Source of the DNA: Agromyces sp. CF514
GTDB lineage: Bacteria; Actinomycetota; Actinomycetes; Actinomycetales; Microbacteriaceae
DNA length: 64,000 bases
NCBI RefSeq assembly: GCF_900113185.1
Contig: NZ_FOZD01000001.1
Coordinates: forward strand, 2,232,001-2,296,000
Reading direction: 5' to 3'
This document shows, in pieces, positions 51,123-60,475 of the stretch. Each line of letters begins with the position of its first letter. Position 1 is the stretch's first letter. Position numbers and translations under genes: made by a program. The notes under the pieces are model-generated. The model saw nothing but the letters and a program-made list of their open reading frames with translations, was not told the origin of the DNA and did not search any database.

Positions 51123-52607
51123 TCACCAGCCCGAGGCCGCGTAGTCCTTCAGGAACACGCCGGTGACGTCTTCGCCGGCCTCGCCGCGCACGATGGGGTC
51201 GTACACGCGCGCGGCGCCGTCGACGAGGTCGAGCGGGGCGTGGAATCCCTCTTCGGCGAGGCGCACCTTGGTGGGGTGCGGGCGCTCGTCGGTGATCCAG
51301 CCCGTGTCGACGCTCGTCATGAGGATGCCGTCGGCGAGCATCTCCTTGGCGCTCGTGCGCGTCAGCATGTTCATCGCGGCCTTCGCCATGTTCGTGTGCG
51401 GGTGCCCTGGCCCCTTGTAACCACGGCTGAACACGCCCTCCATGGCCGAGACGTTCACGACGTACGTGCGTCGGGCCGACGACGCGACGAGCGAGGCGCG
51501 CAGGCGGCTCACCAGAATGAACGGCGCCGTCGTGTTGCACAGCTGCACCTCGAGCATCTCGAGCGGGTCGACGTCCTGCACGACCGCGCTCCAGCTGTTC
51601 TCATGGTGCAGGTCGGGCACGAGCCCGCCCGCGTCGATCGCCGTGCGGTCGGCGAGCCGCGCGAGCGAGCTCGACCCGGGTGCGAGCGCGAGTGCCGTGA
51701 GGTCGTCGGCCGTCATGGTGCCGGCGAACAGGCCGGACGAGAGCACCGGATGGCTCGACACGGAGTCGGCGAGCGCGAGCGGGTGCGCGTCGTTCGTGTG
51801 TCCGAAGCTCACGAGCTCGGGCATCGGCCCGTCGGGCAGGGGCGAGGACTCGGCCTCGACGAGCGGCGAGTAGGCGCCGGGGGAGCGGCGAACGGTCTGC
51901 GCCGCGTTGTTGATGAGAATGTCGAGCGGGCCCTGGGCCGCGACGTCGTCGGCGAGCGCGATGACCTGGGCGGGGTCGCGCAGGTCGATGCCCACGATGC
52001 GCAGGCGGTGCAGCCACTGGTCGGCGTCGGGCATCGCGGCGAAGCGCCTGGCGGCGTCGCGCGGGAACCGGGTCGTGATCGTGGTGTGCGCGCCGTCGCG
52101 CAGCAGGCGCAGCGCGATGTACATGCCGATCTTCGCCCGGCCGCCGGTGAGCAGGGCCCGCTTGCCCGTGAGGTCGGTGCGGGCGTCGCGCTTGGCGTGG
52201 CTCATGGCCGCGCAGGTCGGGCAGAGCTGGTGGTAGAAGGCGTCGACGAGCGTGTACCGCTGCTTGCAGATGTAGCAGGGGCGGGCCACCAGCAACTCGC
52301 CGGCGGTTCGTGCGTCGGTGCCGCTCACGAGGTCCGCCCCGCGGGTCTCGTCGTCGATCCGGGTGGGTGCACCCGTCGCGGTGGCTGCGATGACGGCCTT
52401 GTCGGCCTCCTGGATCGCCTGGCGCTTGCGCGCGCGCCTCGCGAACTTGACGGCCTTGAACATCTTCGCTGTCGCGTGGCGCACGGTGTCCACGTCGGGG
52501 TCGTCCTCGTCGAGCTCGCTGAGCGCGGCGAGCACGCGCAGCGTCGTCTCGAGGTCGCGCGGGTCGATCGTGGGCGCGCTGGCGGGTTCGGAGGCGTCGG
52601 AGGGCAT
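51123..52607 (-). CDS. SDR-fold protein with an N-terminal zinc ribbon
   Basis: 494 residues. An N-terminal helical region (residues 1-100) leads to a zinc-ribbon CYICKQRYTLVDAFYHQLCPTC at about 110-131, then a Rossmann fold with TGGRAKIG (NADP-type Gly-rich loop) and INNAAQT. The catalytic Tyr-x-x-x-Lys of SDR enzymes is not seen: the matching stretch is HPHTNMAKAAMN, with Thr where Tyr is expected. A Ser in NVSAMEG may be the third residue. The family seems conserved beyond bacteria, but its reaction is unknown to me. Confidence 0.8.
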   Translation of the reverse strand: MPSDASEPASAPTIDPRDLETTLRVLAALSELDEDDPDVDTVRHATAKMFKAVKFARRARKRQAIQEADKAVIAATATGAPTRIDDETRGADLVSGTDARTAGELLVARPCYICKQRYTLVDAFYHQLCPTCAAMSHAKRDARTDLTGKRALLTGGRAKIGMYIALRLLRDGAHTTITTRFPRDAARRFAAMPDADQWLHRLRIVGIDLRDPAQVIALADDVAAQGPLDILINNAAQTVRRSPGAYSPLVEAESSPLPDGPMPELVSFGHTNDAHPLALADSVSSHPVLSSGLFAGTMTADDLTALALAPGSSSLARLADRTAIDAGGLVPDLHHENSWSAVVQDVDPLEMLEVQLCNTTAPFILVSRLRASLVASSARRTYVVNVSAMEGVFSRGYKGPGHPHTNMAKAAMNMLTRTSAKEMLADGILMTSVDTGWITDERPHPTKVRLAEEGFHAPLDLVDGAARVYDPIVRGEAGEDVTGVFLKDYAASGW

Positions 52608-52679
52608 CCGAGGATTCTACGGTCCGCAGCCCGACGGCCGCCTGTGAGCGGAATCGACGGCGGAGGGTAGCGTGACGCC

Positions 52680-53672
52680 ATGAGCACCAGCACCGACGGC
52701 ACGGCCTCGACGGCCGACCGGTACCGCTCGTTCGCCGAGGTCGAGGCGCGCGGCATGTCCGACGCCTACGAGGCCTGGGCCGAGGGGGTGGCGACGGATG
52801 CGGCGGTGCAGGCGCTCATCGACGAACTGCCGCCGCCGAAGCGACAGCCCAACCTCGTGTTCTCGGCTGCACGGCTGCTCGGCGCCGAACCCGGCCACTA
52901 CCCGGAGTTCGCGCACTGGCTCGCCGAGCACTGGAGCGAGGTGCGCGAGATCGCCCTCACGCATGCGACGCAGACGAACGAGGCCGCGCGCTGCGCGCTG
53001 CACCTGCCTGCGCTCGCCACGATCCCGGGTCCCATCGCCCTGATCGAGGTCGGGGCATCCGCCGGGCTCTGCCTCTACCCCGACCGGTACAGCTACCGGT
53101 ACACGGAGCATCGCCGCCTCGACCCGGTCGACGGACCGAGTCCGGTGGTGCTGGACTGCGTGGTGCGGGGCGGGACCCCGGCTCCCGTGCCGAGCCGCAT
53201 GCCCGAGGTCGTCTGGCGCGCCGGCATCGACCTCAACCCGCTCGACGTCCGCTCCGAAGCGGATGTCGCCTGGCTCGACGCGCTCATCTGGCCCGAGCAC
53301 GACGAACGCCGGGCACGCCTGCGCGCCGCGGCGGACATCGCCGCCGCCGACCCGCCGCGCCTCGTCGCCGGAGACCTGAACGAACGTCTGGCCGCGCTCG
53401 CCGCGACCGCACCCGTCGACGCGACGCTCGTCGTCTTCCACACCGCGGTGCTCATGTACCTCGACGACGACGGGCGCGAGCGCTTCGCCCGACAGGTGCG
53501 AGAACTTCCGGGGCACTGGCTCTCGGTCGAGGGGCGGAGGGTCATCCGCGGCATCCGCGTCCGCGACGACGTGCCGAACGAGTCCAGCGACCTCGTGCTC
53601 GCCCTCGACGGCGTGCAGCTCGCGTGGGCGCAGCCGCACGGGCGGGCCGTCACGTGGGCGCCGAATCCCTAG
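52680..53672 (+). CDS. DUF2332 family protein
   Basis: 330 residues. Characteristic stretches are LPPPKRQPNLVFSAARLLGA, PALATIPGPIALIEVGASAGLCLYPDRYSY and RAGIDLNPLDV. The IEVGASAG motif resembles the SAM-binding loop of methyltransferases, but the function of DUF2332 is not established. The ATG has TAGCGT six bases upstream and no Shine-Dalgarno, so it is probably leaderless. It is the first gene of a plus-strand run. Confidence 0.88.
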   Translation: MSTSTDGTASTADRYRSFAEVEARGMSDAYEAWAEGVATDAAVQALIDELPPPKRQPNLVFSAARLLGAEPGHYPEFAHWLAEHWSEVREIALTHATQTNEAARCALHLPALATIPGPIALIEVGASAGLCLYPDRYSYRYTEHRRLDPVDGPSPVVLDCVVRGGTPAPVPSRMPEVVWRAGIDLNPLDVRSEADVAWLDALIWPEHDERRARLRAAADIAAADPPRLVAGDLNERLAALAATAPVDATLVVFHTAVLMYLDDDGRERFARQVRELPGHWLSVEGRRVIRGIRVRDDVPNESSDLVLALDGVQLAWAQPHGRAVTWAPNP

Positions 53673-53681
53673 ACTTGCCGC

Positions 53682-54188
53682 ATGCGCATCCACATCGCGA
53701 CCGACCACGCCGGCCTCGACTTCAGCCGTACCCTCGTCGACCACCTGACCAACGCCGGTCACGAGGTGCTCGACCACGGACCCGCCGAGTACGACGCCCT
53801 CGACGACTACCCGGCCTTCTGCATCAACGCCGCGCTCGCCGTGGCCGCCGACCAGGCATCGGGCGTGCACGCGCTCGGCATCGTGTTCGGCGGTTCGGGC
53901 AACGGCGAGCAGATCGCCGCGAACAAGGTCGTCGGCATCCGGGCGGCCCTCGTCTGGAGCATGGACACCGCGATCCTCGCGCGCCAGCACAACGACGCGA
54001 ACGTCATCTCGATCGGCGCGCGCCAGCACACCGTCGAAGAGGCGATCCGCTACATCGACGCGTTCATCGCCGAGCCGTTCTCGGGCGACGAGCGGCACGT
54101 GCGCCGCATCGCGCAGCTCGCGGAGTACGAGACCACCGGCGACATCGCGGGCAAGGGCGTGAACCGGCCCGCCGCGAACGAGGCGTAG
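53682..54188 (+). CDS. rpiB: Ribose-5-phosphate isomerase B
   Basis: 168 residues of the RpiB/LacAB fold: RIHIATDHAGLDFSRTLVDH, LGIVFGGSGNGEQIAANKV, RQHNDANVISIGARQHTVEE. The catalytic-base site reads GGSGNGEQ without the Cys found in enterobacterial RpiB, as in the mycobacterial type that uses Glu. It interconverts ribose 5-phosphate and ribulose 5-phosphate. The -10 TAGACT overlaps the DUF2332 stop codon and stands six bases from the ATG, so a leaderless internal promoter is likely. Confidence 0.95.
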   Translation: MRIHIATDHAGLDFSRTLVDHLTNAGHEVLDHGPAEYDALDDYPAFCINAALAVAADQASGVHALGIVFGGSGNGEQIAANKVVGIRAALVWSMDTAILARQHNDANVISIGARQHTVEEAIRYIDAFIAEPFSGDERHVRRIAQLAEYETTGDIAGKGVNRPAANEA

Positions 54189-54196
54189 GCGGCCGC

Positions 54197-55201
54197 GTGC
54201 CCGAGGGGCATTCCGTCCACCGCATCACCCGGCAGTTCGAGCGCAACTTCGTCGGGCACGTCGTGCGCGCCTCGAGCCCGCAGGGGCGGTTCGCGCAGGG
54301 CGCCGCCGATCTCGACGGGCGCCTCGTGACCGATGCGCGCGCCGTCGGCAAGCAGATGTTCCTCGGGTTCGAGGGCGACCGCTGGCTGCGCGTGCACCTC
54401 GGCATGTACGGCGCGTGGGACTTCGCCGGCGACATCCTGATGGACGCGACGATCGCATCGGCCAACGGCCGCATGGGGCAGACGAACCAGCGGGGCACGT
54501 TCCTCGACGCGCCGAACCCCGATGCGGTCGTGTTCGACTCGGCCGGCGAGAACTCGATGACGTCGATCGGGGCACCGCGGCGCACGCGCCTGCGCATGTC
54601 CGAGTCCGAGAAGGAGGGCGCGCGACTCGAGACCTTCCCTCCCGAGCCGATCGGCCAGGTGCGCGTGCGTCTGCTCACCGAGACGGTCTGCGCCGACCTC
54701 CGTGGGCCGACGGCGTGCGAGGTGCTCGACCCGGCGCAGGTCGAGGCCGTCGTCGCGAAGCTCGGCCCCGACCCGCTGCTCGACCCGGGGCCCGACTCCG
54801 AGGAGCGGTTCACGAGCGTGGTCCGTCGCAAGCCGACGCCGATCGGCCTGCTGCTCATGGACCAGAACGTCGTGGCCGGCATCGGCAACGTGTACCGCGC
54901 CGAGCTGCTCTTCCGGGCACGGCTGAACCCGCACACCCCCGGCCGCCTCGTGCCCGAGGAGGTCGTGCGAGACCTCTGGCGCGACTGGGCGAAGCTGCTC
55001 GCGATCGGCGTCGAGACCGGTCAGATGATGACCATGGACGACCTCGACCCCGAGGCCTACCGCGCCGCGATGGCCAGCCGCGACGACCGGCACTGGGTCT
55101 ACAAGCGCGAGGGACAGCCGTGCCGAGTGTGCGGCACGAACATCGTGCTCGAGGAGATGGGCGCCCGCAAGCTCTACTGGTGCCCGCGGTGCCAGGCATG
55201 A
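54197..55201 (+). CDS. nei: Fpg/Nei-family DNA glycosylase
   Basis: 334 residues from the GTG at 54197. The N-terminus PEGHSVHRI supplies the catalytic Pro and Glu and is of Nei type rather than the Fpg PELPE. The helix-two-turn-helix has LLLMDQNVVAGIGNVYRAEL with the DNA-binding Asn, and the C-terminal zinc finger has CRVCGTN...YWCPRCQ. It excises oxidised pyrimidines and nicks the strand. An Arg-rich loop typical of actinobacterial Nei1 is present. It follows rpiB and overlaps the amidohydrolase gene by four bases. Confidence 0.92.
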   Translation: MPEGHSVHRITRQFERNFVGHVVRASSPQGRFAQGAADLDGRLVTDARAVGKQMFLGFEGDRWLRVHLGMYGAWDFAGDILMDATIASANGRMGQTNQRGTFLDAPNPDAVVFDSAGENSMTSIGAPRRTRLRMSESEKEGARLETFPPEPIGQVRVRLLTETVCADLRGPTACEVLDPAQVEAVVAKLGPDPLLDPGPDSEERFTSVVRRKPTPIGLLLMDQNVVAGIGNVYRAELLFRARLNPHTPGRLVPEEVVRDLWRDWAKLLAIGVETGQMMTMDDLDPEAYRAAMASRDDRHWVYKREGQPCRVCGTNIVLEEMGARKLYWCPRCQA

Positions 55202-56721
55202 GCGAGACGGGGCGAGCGGATGCCGCCGAGCCGCTGCTGCTCGTCGGCGCACGACTGCCCGGCTCCCCGGGGCTCGTCGACCTGCACGTCGTCGCGGGCC
55301 GCGTGGCGTCGATCCGGCCGACCGGAACGGCCGACGGCGACGGCGCCGCTGAAACGGGGCCTGCGCGGCGCGTCGACCTCGGCGGCCGTTTCGTCGTGCC
55401 CGGCCTGCACGACCGGCATGTGCACGCGTCGCAGTGGGCCATGGTCTCCCGAAGGCTCGACCTCGCGTCGGCGGGGTCGGCCGCCGACGCCGCGGCGCTC
55501 GTCGCGGCATCCGTCGACGCCGGTGCCGTCGAAGTGGTCGGCTTCGGCTATCGCGACGGGCTGTGGGCCGACGCTCCGACCCTCGCGCGGCTCGACGCCG
55601 TCTCGGGCGACGTGCCCGTCGTGCTCGTGGCCGCCGACCTGCACGCGTGCTGGCTCAACTCGGCGGCCGCACGTCGCCACGGCGTGCACGATGCCGTGGG
55701 GGAGTCGGGCCTGCTGCGCGAAGACGAGTGCTTCGCGCTCGTGCGCGAACTCGACGACATCGCAGACGATGTGCTCGACGCCTGGGTCGGCGAGGCGTCC
55801 GAGCGTGCCGCCGCCCGCGGCGTCGTCGGCGTCACCGACTACGAGATGCGGTGGAACCGCGACGACTGGGCCAGGCGGGCCGCACGCGGCATCCGCTCGC
55901 TCAGGGTGTCGTTCGGCGTCTACACGCAGCACCTCGACCGGGCGATCGCCGAGGGGCTTCGCACCGGCGACGAGATCGAGGGCACCGCGGGGCTCGTGAC
56001 CGTCGGCGGCCACAAGGTCATCACCGACGGTTCGCTGAACACGCGGACCGCGTGGTGCTTCGATCCGTACCCGGGCCTCGAGGGGCACGAGCACCCGTTC
56101 GGCCTCTCGACCGTTCCGTTCGACGACCTCGTGCCGCTCATGCGCACCGCCTCGCGATCAGGACTCACGCCGGCCGTGCACGCCATCGGCGATCGGGCGA
56201 ACGCGCGCGTGCTCGACGCCTTCGAGGCTGTCGGGTGCCGCGGCTCGATCGAGCACGCGCAGCTGCTGCGCCACGACGACGTCGCCCGCTTCGCCGCCCT
56301 CGGCGTCGTCGCGAGCGTGCAGCCCGAGCACGCCATGGACGACCGCGACGTCGCGGAGCGCTACTGGGCCGGGCGCACCGACCGGGCGTTCATGCTCGCC
56401 GAGCTCGCGGCGGCGGGGGTCGAGCTCGCGCTCGGGTCCGACGCGCCGGTCGCCCCGCTCGACCCGTGGGTCGCGATCGCCGCCGCCGTCGGCCGCACGC
56501 GCGACGGGCGCGAGCCGTGGCACCCCGAGCAGGCGATCGAGGCGCGCGTCGCACTCGCGGCGTCGACGAACGGCGCGGGGTCCGAGGTGCGCGAGGGCGC
56601 CCCTGCCGACCTCGCCGTCGTCGACCTCGATCCGCTCGCGTGCACGACCGACGAGCTGCGGGTCATGCCCGTCGCCGCCACCCTGCTCGGCGGGCGCTTC
56701 ACGCACGACACGCTCGGGTAA
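55198..56721 (+). CDS. Amidohydrolase (YtcJ-like)
   Basis: 507 residues. Metal-binding GLHDRHVHASQW follows the first beta domain, then a TIM barrel with KVITDGSLNTRTAW, VHAIGDRANARVLDAFE and LGSDAPVAPLDPW. This is the YtcJ/DUF1446-type amidohydrolase group acting on C-N bonds of unknown substrates. The C-terminal composite beta domain ends in LLGGRFTHDTL. The ATGA overlap with nei indicates cotranscription. A GGGGG-AAAA-CCCCC hairpin (56733-56750) follows. Confidence 0.88.
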   Translation: MSETGRADAAEPLLLVGARLPGSPGLVDLHVVAGRVASIRPTGTADGDGAAETGPARRVDLGGRFVVPGLHDRHVHASQWAMVSRRLDLASAGSAADAAALVAASVDAGAVEVVGFGYRDGLWADAPTLARLDAVSGDVPVVLVAADLHACWLNSAAARRHGVHDAVGESGLLREDECFALVRELDDIADDVLDAWVGEASERAAARGVVGVTDYEMRWNRDDWARRAARGIRSLRVSFGVYTQHLDRAIAEGLRTGDEIEGTAGLVTVGGHKVITDGSLNTRTAWCFDPYPGLEGHEHPFGLSTVPFDDLVPLMRTASRSGLTPAVHAIGDRANARVLDAFEAVGCRGSIEHAQLLRHDDVARFAALGVVASVQPEHAMDDRDVAERYWAGRTDRAFMLAELAAAGVELALGSDAPVAPLDPWVAIAAAVGRTRDGREPWHPEQAIEARVALAASTNGAGSEVREGAPADLAVVDLDPLACTTDELRVMPVAATLLGGRFTHDTLG

Positions 56722-56805
56722 CGCCGCCGAGCGGGGGAAAACCCCCCTCCGCTTCGGGGCGCCCGCCGTCTGGTCCGGGGTCGCGCCGGTCGCGAGGCTG
56801 GATCC

Positions 56806-58338
56806 ATGCTTCAGACCCGACTCCGCAGACCAGGCGCGACGATCGGCAGCGCCGTCGCCGTGCTGGCCGCAGGCGGCCTGGTCGCCCTGTCGTTCGCGGG
56901 CTGCGGCGTGGTCGCGCCGGCGCCGGTCGACACCGTCGGCGAGGTCGACTTCGGCACGCCCCTGGCCATCCCACCGCTCGCGGAGTCGCACGTCGACGAC
57001 GACGGCACGCGGGTGTTCTCGCTCGACGCACGCGCCGGCACCACCGACTTCGCGCCGGGCGTGCCGAGCGTGACCTGGGGATTCGACGGCTCGTACCTCG
57101 GTCCCACGATCGTCGCCGACCGCGGCGAGCGCGTGCGGGTCGACGTCACGAACTCCCTCGACGAGCCGACGAGCGTGCACTGGCACGGCATGCACCTCCC
57201 GGCCGCGATGGACGGCGGCCCCCACCAGATGGTCGAACCGGATGCCGCATGGTCGCCCGAGTGGGTCGTCGACCAGCCCGCGGCGACGCTCTGGTATCAC
57301 CCGCATCCGCACGGCGAGACGGAGGCGCAGGTCGCGATGGGGCTCGCCGGCATGTTCCTGCTGCACGACGACGCGGAACGCGCGCTCGGCCTGCCCGCCG
57401 AGTACGGCGTCGACGACATCCCCGTCATCGTGCAGGACACCGGGTTCTCGGCCGAAGGCGTGCGCGAGGACCCGCAGCGCGGCTACGCCGGGGGCCTCGG
57501 CGACGAACTCGTCGTCAACGGCACGCGCGGCCCGTACCTCGAGGTGGGCAGCGAACTCGTGCGGCTCCGGCTGCTGAACGCGTCGACCGCGCGCACCTAC
57601 GCCTTCGCGTGGAGCGACGAGCGCCCCGTCGACCTCATCGCGACCGACGGCGGGCTGCTCGAGACATCCGTCGCCCTCGATCACGTGCGGCTCTCGCCAG
57701 GTGAGCGCGCCGAGGTGCTGCTGCGCGTCTCGCCGGGCGAGCGGGTCGTGCTGCAGTCCCGCATGACCGCCGCGATCTCGGGCCTCGAGCCCGTCGTCGC
57801 CTCGATGAACGGCGGCACCGACGCGTTCGACGTGCTCGAGGTGCGCGCCTCCGACGCACTCGCGCCCGCGGCATCCGTGCCCTCGACACTCGCGAGCATC
57901 GAGGACTTCGACCCCGCAGACGTCGCGACCACCCGCACCTTCGACCTGGGCGACAGCTTCGAGATCAACGGCGAGGCCATGGACCTGGCACGCATCGACG
58001 AGACCGTCACGGTCGGCACCCTCGAGCGCTGGGTCGTCGAGAACAGCAACGCCGTCCCGCACAGCTTCCACGTGCACGACGTGCAGTTCCGCATCGCCTC
58101 CATCGACGGCGAGGCGCCTCCGCCGGAGCTCGCGGGCTGGAAGGACACGATCTTCGCCGAACCCGAGACGACCTACGAACTGCTCATGCGCTTCGACGAC
58201 TACGCCGACCCGAGCACGCCGTACATGTACCACTGCCACCTGCTGTGGCACGAGGACCAGGGGATGATGGGGCAGTTCGCCGTCGTCGAGCCCGGTCAGC
58301 GTGCGACGATGAGCGAAGGAACCCACCATGACCACTGA
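56806..58338 (+). CDS. Multicopper oxidase lipoprotein
   Basis: 510 residues. A signal peptide ends in the lipobox SFAGC. Three cupredoxin domains follow, with copper ligands in HWHGMHLP, WYHPHPHG, HSFHVHDVQF and the type 1/type 3 site YHCHLLWHEDQGMMG. The Met in that last motif is the axial ligand of type 1 copper. Domain 3 is the usual MCO form. It would oxidise Cu(I), Mn(II), bilirubin-like or phenolic substrates with O2. It overlaps the histidine kinase gene by 11 bases. Confidence 0.94.
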   Translation: MLQTRLRRPGATIGSAVAVLAAGGLVALSFAGCGVVAPAPVDTVGEVDFGTPLAIPPLAESHVDDDGTRVFSLDARAGTTDFAPGVPSVTWGFDGSYLGPTIVADRGERVRVDVTNSLDEPTSVHWHGMHLPAAMDGGPHQMVEPDAAWSPEWVVDQPAATLWYHPHPHGETEAQVAMGLAGMFLLHDDAERALGLPAEYGVDDIPVIVQDTGFSAEGVREDPQRGYAGGLGDELVVNGTRGPYLEVGSELVRLRLLNASTARTYAFAWSDERPVDLIATDGGLLETSVALDHVRLSPGERAEVLLRVSPGERVVLQSRMTAAISGLEPVVASMNGGTDAFDVLEVRASDALAPAASVPSTLASIEDFDPADVATTRTFDLGDSFEINGEAMDLARIDETVTVGTLERWVVENSNAVPHSFHVHDVQFRIASIDGEAPPPELAGWKDTIFAEPETTYELLMRFDDYADPSTPYMYHCHLLWHEDQGMMGQFAVVEPGQRATMSEGTHHDH

Positions 58339-59734
58339 CACCGACCTCCCATCGCCGGCGTCGGCGACCCTCGCGCAGGCGGATGCCGCGCCGCGCCGAC
58401 GCGGCTACTGGCGCCTCTGGGCCGGCGTGCCGCGCGAGCTCGGGTTCCTGATCCTCACGATGCCGATCGCGATCACGGGTCTCGTGCTCGTCTCGACCGT
58501 CTTCTTCACCGGTCTCGGCACCATCGCACTGGTGTTCGGCATCTTCGTCACCGTCGCCGCGCTGTACATCGCGCGCGGCTTCGGCGTGCTCGAGCTCGTG
58601 CGCCTGCGCTGGGCGGGCCGCCCGGCGATCGCCCAGCCGGTGTGGAACCGCGACGGGCGCGAGCGAGGATTCTGGGGCTCCCTGTTCGCGCCCTTCGCCG
58701 ACGGACACTACTGGCTCCACCTGCTGCACACGCTGATCATCAACCCGATCGTGAGCGTCGTGACGTGGAGCCTCACGATCGTCTGGCTCTCGACCGCACT
58801 CGCGGGCACGACGAGCTGGATCTGGCGCGGCTTCATCCCCGACTACGAGACCGACTTCTGGGTGCACGAGGTCGTGCTCGACTGGCTCTTCCCGAACAAC
58901 GCCTTCGCGATCGATCCGGCGCTCGGCGAGACGGTGTTCGAGATCGTGGTGGGGTTCGCATTCCTCGCGACGCTGCCGTACGTGTTCCACAGCCTCACCC
59001 TCCTGCACGACGTGATCGCCCGTGGCACGCTCGGCGCGTGGCGCAGCGAGGTGCTCGAGGCCGAGGTCTCGCGCCTGTCCGCATCCCGCGGCGCCGCGGT
59101 GCAGGCTGAAGACGCGTCGCTGCGCCGCCTCGAACGCGACATCCACGACGGCCCGCAGCAGCGGCTCGTGCGCCTCCAGATGGACCTGGCGAGCATCGAG
59201 CGCGCGATCGAGCGCGATCCCGAGGCTGCACGCGGCATGCTCGGCGAGGCGCGCGAACAGGCCCGCGAGACGCTCGACGAGCTGCGCGCCCTCTCGCGGG
59301 GGTTCGCGCCGCCCATCCTGCAGGACCGCGGGCTCGCCGTCGCCCTCGAATCGCTCGCGGCCAGGAGCGTCATCCCGGTCGCCGTCGAGATCGGACTGCC
59401 GACGGATGCCGCGCTGCCGGCCTCGATCGAGCGCAACGTGTACTTCGTGGCCGCCGAGCTCCTGACGAATGCGGTCAAGCACGCCGAGGCCAGCGGCATC
59501 CGTCTGCGCGTGGGCCTTCGCGACACCGGCGCGACCGGTCGCTGGATCGACCTGTGGGTCACCGACAACGGTCGCGGCGGCGCATCCCCGCTGCCCGGCC
59601 ATGGGCTCGCCGGGCTCGAGGAGCGCGTGCGCGGGCTCGACGGGGTGCTCGTCGTCGACAGCCCGATCGGCGGGCCGACCTCGATCGGCGCGCACATCCC
59701 GTACGTCGCGCTCGCGGCATCCGATCAGCCCTGA
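58328..59734 (+). CDS. Sensor histidine kinase (HisKA_3, NarL-partner type)
   Basis: 468 residues. A cytoplasmic N-terminus is followed by a sensor region with four membrane helices (LGFLILTMPIAITGLVLVST, IALVFGIFVTVAALYIAR, LHTLIINPIVSVVTWSLTIV, VFEIVVGFAFLATLPYVFHS) and a coiled linker. The dimerisation helix has the phosphorylated His in LERDIHDGPQQRLVRLQMDL. The ATPase N box is AELLTNAVKHAEASG and the G boxes are VTDNGRGG and GHGLAGLEER. It partners the response regulator 78 bases downstream. Overlap with the oxidase gene suggests metal or envelope stress control, which is inference. Confidence 0.94.
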   Translation: MTTDTDLPSPASATLAQADAAPRRRGYWRLWAGVPRELGFLILTMPIAITGLVLVSTVFFTGLGTIALVFGIFVTVAALYIARGFGVLELVRLRWAGRPAIAQPVWNRDGRERGFWGSLFAPFADGHYWLHLLHTLIINPIVSVVTWSLTIVWLSTALAGTTSWIWRGFIPDYETDFWVHEVVLDWLFPNNAFAIDPALGETVFEIVVGFAFLATLPYVFHSLTLLHDVIARGTLGAWRSEVLEAEVSRLSASRGAAVQAEDASLRRLERDIHDGPQQRLVRLQMDLASIERAIERDPEAARGMLGEAREQARETLDELRALSRGFAPPILQDRGLAVALESLAARSVIPVAVEIGLPTDAALPASIERNVYFVAAELLTNAVKHAEASGIRLRVGLRDTGATGRWIDLWVTDNGRGGASPLPGHGLAGLEERVRGLDGVLVVDSPIGGPTSIGAHIPYVALAASDQP

Positions 59735-59812
59735 TCGCCGCGCCGGTCGAGCGGTCGCGGGCGCAGCGTCTCGAGACCCGCCCGGCGCGATGCCCGCCGA
59801 TAGTGTGAGGGC

Positions 59813-60475
59813 ATGACCGACCATACGGCCCGCCCGCTTCGCATCGTGCTCGCCGAGGACTCCGTGCTGCTCCGCGAGGGCCTCGTGCGCCTGTTCGGCG
59901 AGGCCGGGTTCGAGACGGTCGCCGCATACGGCGACGCCGACGCCCTGCTCGCCGAGCTCGAGTCGACCTCGCCCGACGTCGCGGTGCTCGACGTGCGCAT
60001 GCCGCCGACCTTCCGCGACGAGGGTGTGCGCGCCGCGATCGAGATCCGGCGCCGGATGCCGCGGGCGGGCGTGCTGCTGCTGAGCCAGTACGTCGAGGGC
60101 ACGTACGCCAACGAACTGCTCTCCTCGGGCGACGGCGGCATGGGCTACCTGCTGAAGGACCGGGTGGCCTCGCTCGACGAACTGCAGGACGCCGTCGAGC
60201 GCGTCAGCCAGGGCGGCACCGTGCTCGACCCGCAGGTCGTGCGCGAACTGCTCGCACGCCGCGGCGACCCGCTCGCCTCGCTCACGCCGCGCGAGCGCGA
60301 GGTCATGGCGCTCATGGCCGAGGGGCGCACGAACGCAGGCATCGCGAAGCAACTCTTCATCGGCGTCGGCGCGGTCGAGAAGAACGTGACCTCGATCTTC
60401 CAGAAGCTGGCCCTCGAGGACTCGGGCACCGACCACCGCCGCGTGCTGGCCGTGCTCGCCTGGCTGCAGCGCTAG
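59813..60475 (+). CDS. LuxR/NarL-family response regulator
   Basis: 220 residues. The receiver domain has AEDSVLLREG, the phosphoacceptor Asp in VAVLDVRMPP, and LLSQYVEG. The C-terminal LuxR HTH is LTPREREVMALMAEGRTNAG...VGAVEKNVTSIF. It pairs with the upstream kinase. The ATG has TAGTGT six bases upstream and no Shine-Dalgarno, so it can be made from its own leaderless promoter apart from the kinase mRNA. Its stop overlaps that of the convergent membrane-protein gene. Confidence 0.94.
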   Translation: MTDHTARPLRIVLAEDSVLLREGLVRLFGEAGFETVAAYGDADALLAELESTSPDVAVLDVRMPPTFRDEGVRAAIEIRRRMPRAGVLLLSQYVEGTYANELLSSGDGGMGYLLKDRVASLDELQDAVERVSQGGTVLDPQVVRELLARRGDPLASLTPREREVMALMAEGRTNAGIAKQLFIGVGAVEKNVTSIFQKLALEDSGTDHRRVLAVLAWLQR

